This document shows, piece after piece, positions 13,401 through 25,290 of a DNA stretch of 64,000 bases. Origin of the DNA: Diadema setosum (taxonomy: Eukaryota > Echinodermata > Echinoidea > Diadematoida > Diadematidae). Position numbers and translations under genes: made by a program. Each line of letters begins with the position of its first letter. The stretch's first letter is position 1. The notes beneath the pieces are model-generated. The model was not told the DNA's origin. It saw only the letters and a program-made list of their open reading frames with translations, and did no database searches. The stretch lies in contig CM067076.1 of assembly GCA_033980235.1 (NCBI GenBank), positions 33,886,383-33,950,382 on the forward strand. Direction: 5' to 3'.

Positions 13401-16400
13401 AAAAATGTTTGCATTTACAGTACACAGTACAACCAAAGTAAAACTGTCTCACTCACTTGAACCGCAGGTTGCACACATTGCTGCTGCATCTGCGGCATTC
13501 CAGGGTACTGTTGTAGCTGCACTTGCTGTTGGTGGGGTGGTGGTGGCTGCTGCTGTAACGGTTGTGGCGGATACTGTGGATGGGCCACTACAGGTGGATT
13601 ACAGAATGCCTGCTGCCTGTTCATTTGGAAGGGACATCCCCTGAAAAACAAATGAGTGAATTAGAAGGCAAAAAGAGGATTATTGACAACATCCATATCA
13701 AATGGCATCTGAAGAGCATAAAAGACACAGAACTTCATTCACAGGTTCATCTCTTGATGTTATTCATACATGATTCAAATCAATGGCACAAATGACTTTG
13801 CTGACAAATAACGAGAAAAGACATTGCAAGAAGCTCGCTGGTTTACCTGTTACTTATGTCTGTCGTTTTAAAGATAAAAGAAAACACCTTACTCCATTCA
13901 AGAGTTCACAACAATTGTAATTGTGCAAATTTGAATGTGTTATGAATGCTGTGCTGCAACTTTTTGAAGTGATAGAGTCTCATGGTGAAATTCAGACAGG
14001 CTTTGTAATGAGAGAGATCATATTACAACAGTTAAAATGCAGTATTCTTTGGTTGACAGCCATTTTTTGTGCATTTTTTTTTGTGACTGCTAGTTCAGGA
14101 TTAGCATTTGTCTACACAGAAAATATGACCTCTAAATCAGTTGATGGAAGGTGACAAAAGTCAGTTTGAACAAGCGAGGGACACCCCCTCCCCCACCTCC
14201 TTTGCACTTACATCCCACTGGGAGCTGGCAGCACACCTGGCTGGGAGAGATGTTTGATGGTTTGGGTGGATGGGGGCATGGCAAAGGGGTGTCCACCACG
14301 CCCAGTATCGGGCGTGGTCTGGATACCGGAGTCACTCTCATTGGTCTTCTCCGTGATGGATGCTAGAGTCGGAAGACCGCCTGGACCGTCCTTCCCAGCG
14401 ATGTCTGGAGGACTACTCTGCAGAGGATGAATGTCCTCATCATCGTCATCATCATCGTCATCATCATCATCATCATTGTCCCCACTGGAGTGAGGTGCTC
14501 TGGCTTTTCGCCTCTGGGGTTGATTGGATATTCTGATGCGGACTGGTGGTGCAGTGCTTGTCCTGGGTCAAGAGATAAGACGGACAACAGTCATCAGATG
14601 AATATTCAAAGAAGAGTGTTATGATAGGTGGATAAGGTTGGTGATATGACATAATCAGAACAGTTACAAAGTTTGAAAATAATCATGTCATCTGACACTT
14701 TGCACTGAAGGCGCAAACTGGCTATCACGGTTCTGTGAACTCTCTGTGCATGGGCAGAAAGAGAAGTCCTTATTTTGGTATTCACAAATACACCAACATA
14801 TATTTCTGATGATATCAAGAAACATTATAATTACCATAATGCAAACTTTGAAATGGAACTCTCATTAATTGCCTACTCAGATAACATAATTATAACATAA
14901 TAAAAGTATTTTGCTTCCAAAGGTAATTTCTAAAGTAATCTGAGCCATGAAAGTATGAGAAGTTCAGGGACTGACCACTTCTTACGCTGGCTGGACTTTC
15001 TGGAGCTGGCAAAGAGGCCAAACTTGGCCGAACACTCGGGCGTGCTGGCGGTCATGCCATGTGCCCTGGCAGACTGACCGATGGGTACTGTGTCGCCGTC
15101 GTCAGATGCACTGCTTCCACTACTGGTGGTTTTCCTGTCAAGGGTTGAAGCGAGGAAGACAAATCAAAGCCATAAGTAGAAATGATACCATTATTGTGTA
15201 CCCCCTGGCGATGACTACACCTATCAACCTTTTTCCACTTTATCCTGTATCATAGTCTCACACTACTAGTATGTGACTAGAAACCAATGTGGAGGAGATG
15301 CATATTTTGCGACATCACAACCAGTCCCAGAACTCTGACACTGTTTTTATTTTATCATTATTAATTACACTGGTGGTTTAGGGTCTCCAATGTATTTATA
15401 AGACTTCCTTTAGACGACAAACACACACAAACATACACACACCAGAATAAAGACCACCACAACCCAAAGATCTGAAATTGGTAACCATAGACTATCTAGT
15501 AATTTAACTCAACATACTATCATCAAAATAACCTTTTAACGAGTACATAGTGTGACCTACCTTACACCAACTTCAGGCCTCCTAAAACTGACTGTTGTAT
15601 CCACAGATTCCATGGTGCTAGGTATGTGGTTTGCCTTGGCCGACGGAAGTGAGGAACTACAGCAGTGCACAAGTGGCGGAAACAAAGAGTAACATTGCCA
15701 ACTAGTACAGGTGACTCCTGTTATAATGCAGTCCTTGGGACTGGCAGTTTTCTTTTGCTATATCAAAATTTTGTTATAGCTCAACAGTTAAATACTGTAT
15801 ACGCTATAATTTTCGCGTACACAAATTTTCGCGAATTGCCGCTCTCACACATTTTCGCGAGTGGTTAAATTCGCGATTGGGGGACCAGAGAAAATATGAA
15901 GTGGCAAGGAAAGTGTGAATTTTCAACTTACTAACAAAGGAATGATACTAGTTATACACTGCAAGAAAAAAACTTACCAAACTCTGCAAACTAGTAAGTT
16001 AGAATTCAACATTTTTGAAGTGCTTAAGTCCATTGCGCTAGATTTCTGACGAGTGGTCCCCTTGCGATAATGGATTGGCTCTCTACAGTATTCGTAAGTA
16101 GACGTGGACGTGCGTAAACAAGCTTAGCCAGTATGGTCTGTTCGGTAAGCCGTGACATGGTATACTAGTACTGAAATGTTCGTATCATCAAGGTAAGGGA
16201 TTCATTTTGGAAGGTAATATTTTCGTGTGTTGTTAATTTCACGAATAGCTCCCGACTCGCGAAATTCGCGAAAATAAAACCCTTGCGAAATATATAGCGT
16301 ATAAAGTATATCAAGATATCGTCGGCTGAAAATGATAAGGGCGTTACGTTGTCACTAAAGCCACAGTGTTCGGGGCACCTTAATGCCCTTCTCACTCTCA

Positions 16401-19400
16401 GCTGACGATATAGAGATGATTATTTTGGGACCTGAATTCTTACTTCGCCGTAATGAGAATTTCGCTATAGCCCTGCTCGTCACGAGAGTGCACTATAATA
16501 GATATGGTAAAAAATGTATACATAATAGTGAATGAAATTGTCATTGTTGTACTCTTAAGATCAGACTAACTTGTATGGTCAAATTGACCCCCCCTCGACG
16601 TTTCGCGCCACGATTTCGCAACGCACAAAGATTTTGCCGCGTCGTTTCCCGACTTTTTTCATTGAAGTATCCCGCATATTTTGAGACCAAAATTGCGACG
16701 TCCGGGTACACCGTTTTGAAGTTACGTAATGTTTTGCATATGCATGTCAACCAAAAAACAGCTCAAATTCACGATATCGTGTGCAAATCCAATGCAAATT
16801 GTGTTTTTTGGTTAAATTGATATAAATTAGATTATTTCAACTTTTAACCATTGAAATTAATCAATTCTAGTGTAGATAAGCCTGAAAGAGTGCCTGCAAC
16901 AAATTTTGGCAAAAAAACAATAGAAAACAAAAGGTCGAAAAAACAATAAAATACATAAGAAATTAACAAAACAATAAAAAACAAAAGAAATTGATTTCGA
17001 TTGCGCTATTTTTGTACACCAAAATTGTGTGATGTGTCTTGAGGAATTCTGACACAAAAATTTAGCAATCCTCCAGTCTTTTTAATGGAGTTATAGGTGA
17101 AAATATGATTTCATGCACAAATTTGCATAATTAATTTATTAAAAATAGAAAGGTAATATTTTTCTATTGTATGACCATGTAATCTTGGAGTTGACATCGA
17201 GCTCTATCTTCAGGCAAAATTTCGCGGCGATCGCGCGATCGGCGGCCAAGATCTGAAGGGGGGGTCAAATTGACCCCCCCTCAGTAAAAACTTGGTCTCA
17301 AATAGCCCAGTTAGAATAGGGTTAAGAGCCTATCATATGAGTAGATTAAAAGGGTTGATGTCAGATTGCAATAGCTAAAACTACCCATTGAACAATCTGA
17401 GCTACTATGCATGTGATATGCATGTGATGCAATGTGAAACCATCACACCCAGTTGAAGGAGAGAGTGTAATACATGCTTTATTGCATGGGTCTACTTACA
17501 CACTGACTCCATCTGTTGTTGTAGTTTCCATGGCAACTGGATGGGAGGAGTGATGGATGCCTGCTGCACAAACACACAAGGAAACAACAACAACAAAAAG
17601 AGACAAACTCAATAGTAGATTATTGAAGGAAATGTTAAATTACAGGGCAGCAGTCAATCAGAATTAAGTAGGGCCAGTAGATATCAACTCCTGAAGGAAA
17701 ATTAGAATTTCATCATGTTTGTGAAATTCTAATTGAAGAACAAAAGACTGACCATACCATAAATAACAATTTTAATGCATAATAGTGTGCATGGAAATTA
17801 TGAGTAACAAATATCCAACCCACTAAATGTCTAAAACATAGTTATGTTATTATTTTGATTCCTTTACCTGGCCATATTGATTTAATAATAAAAAGAAAAG
17901 TGCATGGGAAATAACTTTCCTGGTATTGCACAGCAATTTGGTACAAGTTCGTATCATGTCTTTTGGAAATGACTGCTATATTGACTACAGAATGTCATTT
18001 GTGCAACAATCTTATTACAAAAAAAAAAACTGTTTGGTTGAAAATATCTTCCATTAATTAAAATTGCTATCCAATTTCTAAATGGAAATCATCCCTTGGT
18101 GCATCATTAGTAGTCTAGTTGCTAGTCTGGAGTAATTAATGCACAAGTTTTGTAGTGCCAATTTGAAAAATGAAGGATCCCTGCATACCATCAACTGTAT
18201 CCATGGGCTCAGGCGGGCTGGGCTCTGTTTGGCTAAGATCTGGGAAGGCTCCTCCTTGCTTCACCAGCCGCAGTGTCTCGCCAAGCCGAGGGTCTGCCGA
18301 GAACTTTATCCCTTTCTCAAGGATGCTGACACACTTCTCTCTGCAGTCTGATGGGAAAAAGAGTGATATATTTGTGGGTTTATGGACAATAAGGCTGTAA
18401 TGTCTCTATGTGGCATCAATTATCATTCTCCTTAATCTAATTCAATTAACTTATTTGTGTGTATGCAAATGTTGGGATCAAAACTCTTACTAAGCAGACA
18501 AATTTCTTTGACAGTACAGCATTTACTAACTGTCAAAGCATTTCATGGGCAGTGCACGTTGGTTTTCTGGCAACAACGAAATCAAAATTCACGTCCAAAC
18601 ATTATCATCTAAAAATTTTTATGCACTATACCTATACTATTTAGTTATAACAAAATTTTGTTATAATGAAAGAAATCTGCTGGTCCTGAGGACTTTGTTA
18701 TAACAAGAGTACACTGTGTAGTGCTCTGGTAAATGAATGGCTCAGTGGAAAAAAAAAAAAAAACCACAAAAAACACACCAAAACAAGTAGCACAGACAAC
18801 ATTCTACCATTCTACCATTTAATTCCTATTCATACATATACAAAAGTAGGTTGTCAATTCACAGAAAGAATGCGATTTATATCTGGCTCGAACATTATTC
18901 TACAGTGGCAAATATCTAGGAGAGAGTTTTAGCAGAAAGTGTTTGATTGCTTGAGGTTAGAAAAAAACCCAACAGAAATATGCCAATTTATTTGTTGAAC
19001 AAGATCAACAACCATAATTAACATCCATCATAAGAAAAGAAAAATATTCATATCAATATCTCAATTGAACTGCTATATATCTAAAGTTGATGAAAGGGTA
19101 CAGCAATGCCGCATACTGGTGGCACTGGTCCGTCGTCCCTGACTAGCAAATATCACAGTCAGACCAGTAACTCTTTCAGGAATGGACCAGTAAAAAATGG
19201 AAAAACTGGGCACCTCCTGGTCCGACAGACAGGTTGGACCAGTAGAAATAATGGGTAAGTGTGCAGCCTTGGTTACATAGAGATCAAGGAGAGAAAAGGG
19301 GGATTACGATATATCAATAATCATTCATTTAAATTTTATTTGATGATACACATACAACATTCTTGGCCTACTGTATGTGATAGGTGGACAAGGACATGAA

Positions 19401-22400
19401 GAGTACAGAGAGGAAGAAAGCATGTGCGAAGTGTCCACTCCAAAGTAGCAAGCATCAATCAGTTTCTTACCGTGATCAAGTTCAAACTTGGCAGCTTCAA
19501 GATGAACTATGGCCTGCCTCCTTAGATTGGCACGAGCAAACTTGAACATCATCCGCGCCGAGTCAAGACTCTGAGTGCTGCAATTCACAAAATGGCAACA
19601 AGATATACTATTGCTTGTGTTGTATTATTCCTAGAAATAATATCTGCTACGACAAGTCTAGCACAGCTGCTATGAGCAACTATGTTGTTGGAATCAGCCT
19701 TAGAATTCTTTATGAAAAAATATATCATTGGTGTTGCCTACATGTAGGAACCATCATGGAATAAGTCTAGTTTCTTCAAGCTGTGCATTACAGAACAATC
19801 ATTGCAAATACATGTACGCTTGAGACAATGCAGTGTAGAGCTTCAGTGGTTAACAGATGTACACAGTGTACATGGATTCTATGGTGATTTGCATTTCAAT
19901 AAGTTATCTTTTCAAACTGATTTATTTGAAAAACATACTGTAAAACATGATATAATCGCGGCATGAATTTTTCGCGAATTGGAGCCGACGGCCTTTTTTG
20001 CGGCATGAAATTTTCGCGAACTGCCACTGGCATTCACTATGCATATAGTGTAGACAAGAACTTTCGCGTGCATTTTAATTTCGCGAATCTTGGCGCTCGC
20101 AAAATTCGTGAAATTAAAATGCACGCAAAAATTCCCCGTTTTACAGTAATCTGTGACAACTGAACTGTACTTGAAATGTTGAACCATGTTCACAAGTCAG
20201 GTCAGCCTGAGATTTCCACTATGCTGTGCAAATTTCATTTGGACCAGTGAGTTAGCAACACTTTGGTACTTTAAAACTCAAATTCTTGACATGTTGCACT
20301 GTTGAAGAGCAGTACATTGAATACGGTAGTCTGTTAAAGGACAAATCCACCTTCAAATACATGTGGATAGAGTGAATGCAGCAATATTAGTACAACACAT
20401 TCGTGAAAGTTTGGGGAAAATCATACAATCCAATCAAAAGTTATGAATTTTTAAAGTTCTGCACAGTCACTGCTGGATGAGAAGACTACTACAGTGTATG
20501 ACGTCACATGCGTAGAACGATATAAGGAAAATATACAGAGAATTTCACAAAATTGTATGTTTTGAAAAAAGTGTTTTATATTTTAATCCTCGACCTGTCA
20601 CTGACTAATGTTAAGGGTAACATTATTACCGTTGCTTTCTTAAAGGGTTTTACACAAGTGTTCTTTTTTCTATGCAAGAAAAGTGAAAATATGTTTAATT
20701 TCTTTTTATATTCTCTTTATATCGTTGTACACATATGAAATCACAAGCTGTAGTCTTCTCATCCAGTACTGACTGAGCAGAAACTTTAAAAATTCATAAC
20801 TTTTGAACGGATTGTATAATTTTCTTCAAACTTCTCAGTGATGTGTTCTACTAATATTGCAGTATTCATTCAATCCACATGTCTATGAAGGTGGACTTGT
20901 CCTGATGTGTGTGCTACAGATCTGAGACTTACGCTTTGAGATGAGCGAATTTGATGATGATCTTGGCGTATGCCGGGTCGTGGGTGGACTTGTCATCCAG
21001 GGGAATTTGCTTCGTTGCCCGGTTGTATGCCGCGTTCAGGAAGCGGTAGGACACAGTTTCGTCTGCGTTCACAGCGTGGGACTCGACCTCCAGGAGGTAT
21101 GACAGCCATTCACTGGGCTTGTTACCATTCCTGGCAAGCTGTGTCATCCAGGTAGTGTGGTCTGATGTGAGCATTCAATTTACATGTAGAAATGAAAGAA
21201 AGATATTATTCAGAGGGGTGAAGGTACAATGTACATGGGTAATTCCATGAAGTTGGGGCACAAAGTGTTACATTTTAGCATAACTCAATACTAATTATGC
21301 TATACATATATTGTTTATAGGCTTTACATTTGTATTGAGACCATACATTTCCCTGGAAATTTTGTGCCATTCAGACTCAATTTTGATGAAGTTATTAAAA
21401 AAAAAAATGTAACAGTGTCCTGTAGCATCTTGACGTGTCCATGTAGCATCGTGATAGTTAAAATCTAGTCCTAAAAGACAAATTAATGCAATTAGCTTGA
21501 CCAAAATTTGATATAATGTGCATAATTACTCGATTAGTCAGATAGCTAAATATCTTTACTCTCCTTTCCACAGTCTTACTTTTACAAGAAAATTACAAAA
21601 AATGTCACTATGCTACGCGGTGTCCACCAAATGTGACAAAAAAGGACACCGCGTAGCATTGTGATACATTTTGTAATTTTCTTTTAAAATTAAAACTGTG
21701 TACAGGAAATTTGAGATATTTAGCTACCCGACTAATCTAGTAAATATGCATATTGCATCAAATTTTGGTCAAGCTAATTGCCATATTTTGTTTCTTAAGA
21801 CCAAATTTTAAAATATCACAATGCTACATGGACACGTCACAATGCTACAGGACACCGTTACATATTGTTTAATAACTTCATAAAAATTGAGTCTGAATGG
21901 CACAAAGTTTCCAAGAAAATGTGTGGCCTCAATGCAAATGTAAAGCCTACAAACAATAAATGTATAGCATAATTAATATTGAGTTATGCTGGTGAAATGT
22001 ATTTTTCAAATATCATGATGCTACATGGACACTGCCCCAACTTCATGGAATTACCCACATGTAGGTTGGAAAGGATTGCTAAATTGTGAACATTTTATGA
22101 AAGAAGGCACTGCCCTATTCATAACAAAAGTGCTTGGTATATAAAGAGGAAACTATTTCCTTATGGTCATGTGCTTTTCATTAGAAGATGTCCTAAAAAA
22201 TGTAAATATGAAGAACACCATCCTTCAACAAAGTCCCTGCCAATCATTTTTTTCCCCCTTCTTGCATATTTTTTTTTCTTTTTTGCAGGTACATACACAT
22301 ACATTATATGCATAATGCAATTGCACATGTATGCGATGCTGAGGCACTATGAAACATATTACAGAAAACATGTCATTACCAAATGGGCCATGAACAAACA

Positions 22401-23319
22401 AGCAAAAAGAAAACTAACGAGAAAATGATCATAAACTGGAAATTATGAATCCTGGATGATCAGTTGATACCTGAATCACATTGAATTGACAAGTAAAATT
22501 ATAATCAATTAAAGGACAAGTTCACCTTCATAGACATGTGGGTTGAGTGAATGCAGCAATATTAGTAGAACACATCAGTGAGAGTTTGAGGAAAATCGGA
22601 CAATTCGTTCAAAAGCTATGAATTTTTGAAGTTTCTGCTCAGTCAAGGCTGGATGAAAAGTATATACTATAGCTTGTGATGTCACATACAACCATATAAA
22701 GAAAGAATAAAGACAATTCAACATATTTCGCTTTCTCTCGCATAACAAAAGAACAGTCGACTTTTCTCTTTCAGAAGGCAGGGGGGATGATATTACCCTT
22801 AACATAAATCAGTGACAAGTCGTAGAAACTTCACTTTATTCAAAAAGTAAAGTTTTGTGAAATTCTCTTTTTATTTTCCTGATATTGTTGTACGCATGTG
22901 GCATCATACACTGTAGTAGTCTCCTCATCCAGCAGTGACTGCGCAGATACTTTAAAAATTAATAACTTTTGAACTGATTGTCAGATTTTCCTAAACCTTT
23001 CACTAATGTGTTCCACTAATATTGCTGCATACATTCTCTCAATCCTTATGAAGGTGGACTTGTCGTTTAAGTGTTCTCTATTTAGACAAAACAAATTCAT
23101 GATGGTAATTAACTGACTGAATACCCATATTAATTGAACAACTTGAAAAAAACAAAAAAAGAAAAGAAAAGGAGAAAAGTTTGAATTCTGCCCACCTGGC
23201 ATGCTATGAAGACTGGCCATACTGGTCAGATTGTTTCGCAGGTTGCCAGTTGTGTTGTCCTTGCTGTCGCTCGTGTTCGCACAGTACTGGGCCATCTTTT
23301 CAGCAGTTGTTGTAGACAT
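4453..23319 (-). CDS. TTK: Dual-specificity protein kinase TTK/Mps1 (complete, 18 coding exons)
   Basis: Spindle-assembly-checkpoint kinase that acts at kinetochores. Coding exons (minus strand, 5' to 3'): 23319-23196, 21161-20933, 19577-19471, 18347-18189, 17560-17500, 15656-15561, 15134-14976, 14562-14212, 13640-13457, 13010-12912, 12061-11904, 10880-10726, 9997-9777, 7780-7604, 6775-6691, 6067-5952, 5226-5140, 4815-4453. All phases agree and sum to 2931 nt (976 residues plus stop). Residues about 43-130 form the N-terminal TPR region ([35 protein letters not shown]). The middle holds a 12-residue Asp run and Gln/Pro-rich DNA. The kinase domain covers about 504-785: glycine loop GKGGSS 517-522, ALK lysine 539, HSDLKPAN with Asp633, DFG Asp650, [14 protein letters not shown]. 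The tail [19 protein letters not shown] matches the TTK C-terminal helix and is followed by about 120 Met/Pro/Gln/His-rich residues. The donor of exon 14976 (GTCAGT) is the only weak site. Human TTK is 857 residues; this one is longer, mainly because of the low-complexity tail. Family assignment is very secure; exact ends are by eye. Confidence 0.93.
4915..4990. repeat. 76-bp hairpin repeat, copy 1 (TTK last intron)
   Basis: Near-perfect inverted repeat: left arm GTGAGAATGAGAAGGGCATT, right arm its complement with one change. The loop, read on the minus strand, contains CACTAAACCCACAGTGTTCG. The same loop and arms recur in the opposite orientation at 16327-16404, so this is a dispersed hairpin family and not a chance palindrome. 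Confidence 0.85.
6261..6473. mobile_element. MITE-like element, TTTTCGCG family, copy A
   Basis: About 210 bp, opening with TACCGTAAAACACAATATTT and closing with GGTTTTACAGTA, with internal TTCGCGAA-type palindromes and the landmark TTCAATGCATATAG. The same order of landmarks occurs at 10500-10704, 12278-12475 and 19936-20148. Short terminal inverted repeats (TACNGTAAAAC / GTTTTACAGTA) suggest a non-autonomous DNA transposon with a TA target. This copy is the most diverged of the four. Confidence 0.75.
8079..8904. mobile_element. 826-bp element with TATACCCCCGCC ends and internal ~160-bp tandem units
   Basis: Perfect terminal inverted repeats TATACCCCCGCCAAAC (8079-8094) and its complement (8889-8904). 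Inside are four diverged units spaced about 160 bp apart, each marked by GTTACCATGGCAAC (near 8206, 8370, 8530, 8690) followed by an AAATNNGTCTTGCACAT-type segment. The right subterminal part carries a short GACC/GCCC repeat (8826-8860). It lies in a TTK intron; the minus- and plus-strand open frames over it are not genes. Confidence 0.8.
10500..10704. mobile_element. MITE-like element, TTTTCGCG family, copy B
   Basis: Homologous to 6261-6473: TTTTCACGGCATGAAATTTT, then CATTCAATGCATATAGTGTA, then CGCGAACATTCCTCGTTTTA. The left terminal repeat is eroded and the right end is TTTTACAGCAA. It lies directly beside the TTK exon 10726-10880 (about 20 bp after the donor), so the insertion tolerates close proximity to a splice site. 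Confidence 0.75.
12278..12475. mobile_element. MITE-like element, TTTTCGCG family, copy C
   Basis: Opens TATACTGCAAAACATGATAT and closes CTCGTTTTGCAGTATA, so the two ends are inverted repeats of each other with compensating changes. Internal GTCCAATGCATATTGTGTAG matches the family landmark. It lies in a TTK intron. Confidence 0.8.
15794..16313. mobile_element. MITE-like element with TATACGCTATAATTTTCGCG ends
   Basis: Left end ACTGTATACGCTATAATTTT with CGCG following; right end CGAAATATATAGCGTATAAA, the inverted match. About 520 bp in a TTK intron, with subterminal TTCGCGAA motifs like the family above, but with different termini and interior. A relation to that family is possible but not proven. 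Confidence 0.6.
16315..16412. repeat. Hairpin repeat, copy 2 (TTK intron), with extended stem
   Basis: Inverted repeat with core 16327-16404 homologous to the hairpin at 4915-4990; the loop reads CACTAAAGCCACAGTGTTCG here. The stem extends outward through ATATCGTCGGCTG and CAGCTGACGATAT, which the other copy lacks, so flanking DNA or a longer element takes part in this copy. Confidence 0.8.
16575..17285. mobile_element. Repeat bounded by GGTCAAATTGACCCCCCC motifs
   Basis: Left edge GGTCAAATTGACCCCCCCTC; right edge a palindrome GGGGTCAAATTGACCCC (around 17259-17283). Near the right edge is a second palindrome, GCGATCGCGCGATCGGCGGC (17224-17245). In between, the DNA is CpG-rich at the left and A-rich at the right and contains no recognisable exon. 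Homology to a named family is not claimed. Confidence 0.55.
19936..20148. mobile_element. MITE-like element, TTTTCGCG family, copy D (best preserved)
   Basis: Opens TACTGTAAAACATGATATAA and closes CCCCGTTTTACAGTA, an 11-bp terminal inverted repeat beginning and ending in TA. The interior holds GCGAATTGGAGCCGACGGCC, ATGCATATAGTGTAG and repeated TTTCGCGAA. It lies in a TTK intron. A partial fifth relative sits at 56603-56690 (GAATTTCGCGAGGAGCCGAA), outside TTK. Confidence 0.8.
20336..20903. mobile_element. Foldback element, AAGGACAAATCCACCTTC family, copy 1
   Basis: Arms of roughly 170 bp: left TTAAAGGACAAATCCACCTT, right GAAGGTGGACTTGTCCT. Further matching arm parts are GCAGCAATATTAGTA, AAAAGTTATGAATTTTTAAA and CTGCTGGATGAGAAGACTAC. 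A second copy lies at 22509-23070, and both are in the introns flanking TTK exon 20933-21161. The loop holds a diverged AT-rich region. Structure fits a non-autonomous DNA transposon of the MITE type. Confidence 0.85.
21237..22056. mobile_element. 820-bp long foldback element in a TTK intron
   Basis: Almost the whole element is one inverted repeat: ends GGGTAATTCCATGAAGTTGG and its complement, arms about 390 bp, and a tiny loop between GCGGTGTCC and GGACACCGC near 21619-21650. Arms share CATCNTGACGTGTCCATGTA-like and CTAAATATCT segments. Flanking ACAT on both sides is a candidate 4-bp target duplication. No coding capacity. Confidence 0.85.
22509..23070. mobile_element. Foldback element, AAGGACAAGTTCACCTTC family, copy 2
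   Basis: Same family and orientation as 20336-20903: TTAAAGGACAAGTTCACCTT at the left and GAAGGTGGACTTGTCGTTTAA at the right end, so TTAA or TTTAA may be the target duplication. It shares AATGCAGCAATATTAGTAGA and the CTCATCCAGCAGTGACTG arm. It ends about 125 bp before the first coding exon of TTK. Confidence 0.85.
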
Positions 23320-24029
23320 CGGGAATGCAGACTTCTGAAATCTTACTGCATGAGGAAAAGACCGCAGAGTGAGACAGATTTAGGCACTAATGCACCTTTG
23401 TACATGTACTCCCTTTATCTCTAAGTCTGACATCAACGACAGTATGAACACTTGTAGGCCCTACACACATCAATACCCGATCACCATTCTAAGGACCCTA
23501 CATTGTAATACTTTTGGGCTCCCTGGTGACAAAAGAAAAGTATTTTGGCAGAAAAGTGGTAAGAGCTGAAGAAATTGTCTACTGTTTTCTGCTTGCAATT
23601 GCCTGTGACTAGGCTACAGGCGTTTCGTCAAATTCCTAGGAATTCCCTCAATTTTTTGGGCCCTTGAAGCTGCATCGCTACACTAAGTTACAATACCTAT
23701 GTACCTTCTCTTTTTACGCACGGATACTTTTGGCAAGTGGTGGGGTACATTTAATGAGACTGAGAGGGGGCACATCATGGGAAAACATGGCAATGGGTTG
23801 TACAATATTTACCCTCAACACAATTCTACAAGAACTAAATCAGACTACACTTTGTAGGTAGATATAATAGAGTTAGGTAAAACACCCCATTTGCGGCAGG
23901 TTTTGTACAGGGTGCCCATTTACAGCCGGGGCCATTTTATTTGTTGATGACAAGGCCTAATCAGTTGTCACTTCCCATGCTAATCAATTTAACACTTGCG
24001 CTACTTGTGATAATGATGTTGTACAAATT

Positions 24030-25290
24030 GTAGGCCATCCCCACCACATAGGACAGAAAAATTTGTCTGTCAGGAGTTTTTTTTTAATCATTTTTTGACA
24101 TTTTATATGGCACTTCTCTGTACTGTGAGTCTGTAGTGTAGGGGATTCCATGAAGCCAAATGTACATTACATAGTCTCCTTGCAGAACACTGACCGAAAA
24201 TGATCGGTCTGTATCTTGTCGTCGGGGATGCCGGATGTAGATTTAGATTTACATCTATTCTCATTCCAATTCCACAGCCAGCCACAGCTGTAGGGACCAG
24301 AACTTAGAAGCTCTAGTCTTTAATTTTACGTTATGTCTGGCTACATCGTAACATTACATGGAATCCCCTGACATAATTCTTAGTTAATTTTAGGTCCTAC
24401 GGAGGAGAGCCGTAAAGTGTGAAAGAATTGTGTAAAAAACTCTCTGGACAGACAGATTTTTCTGTCTAACTGTTACACATTCTAGTACCCAGAAATTTGG
24501 AATCCCCGATGTCGACGACAAGATACAGACCAATATTTTCAGTCAAGCTCAACCACCAGGTCCATGATCCATGACCACTAAAAACATTACTGGCACTGCA
24601 CTGTCTTTCTGTAAAATTGGCAGCGGAACTGCTTACAATTGTACCTTAGCGCTGCGAGCTGTGCTAACTTGCGTTGTGAATTCAGCCAAATGGCAGCTAC
24701 AGCTATTACAAGCGGTCTGGTGATACTTTATAGACATTTGATTTATAGTATTAGCGTTTAGTAGTGCTAACGTTAGAGTGCTTAACAGTTAGTGTGGCCT
24801 TTTTGAATGCGAGTCTTAAAACTGAAACGTTAAATTGCAATGCCCGATGCGGGGCGATGGGCGATGGTCTACGTTACTAGTTAGTAGTTGGTTTTAATAC
24901 GCGAGATTGGATTGGATTGAAAATGATAGCAGCAGCGGTGGGGCCACTATTGGGGGCATAGAAATTAGTATAATTTTCCGTTCTTCCTTCGCTCCTACGA
25001 TATTTCCACTTCTTTCATTTAATGTCCCACCACTATTATACGTTAGGCCTAATCATTCTTTACCTGGACAGCTTCGAGTTAGACAGTGCAGTGTAGCTGC
25101 GCCGCCCTGCTGCTGCAGTAGACAGAAAGATCCGTCTGTCCGGAGGACTCTTTAGTCTTATATTTTGCCATTAACGCTGTCCTCCGTAGACAGAGGGGAT
25201 CCGTGAAGCCAGACGCAGTCTAGTCTCCGCGGAACATTCCCCGACGGACAGATACAGACCGATCTTTCGGTCAACTGCTGCAGCAGTGCT
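24030..25290. repeat. Diverged, shuffled repeat modules upstream of TTK first coding exon
   Basis: Several modules recur in direct and inverted orientation. GACAGAAAAATTTGTCTGTC (24053) recurs as GACAGAAAGATCCGTCTGTC (25120) and inverted near 24455-24475. GGGGATTCCATGAAGCC (24140) recurs as GGGGATCCGTGAAGCC (25195). GATCGGTCTGTATCTTGTCG (24202) recurs inverted near 24505-24530 and 25235-25265. Together they look like fragments of one repeat family rearranged locally. Confidence 0.6.
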
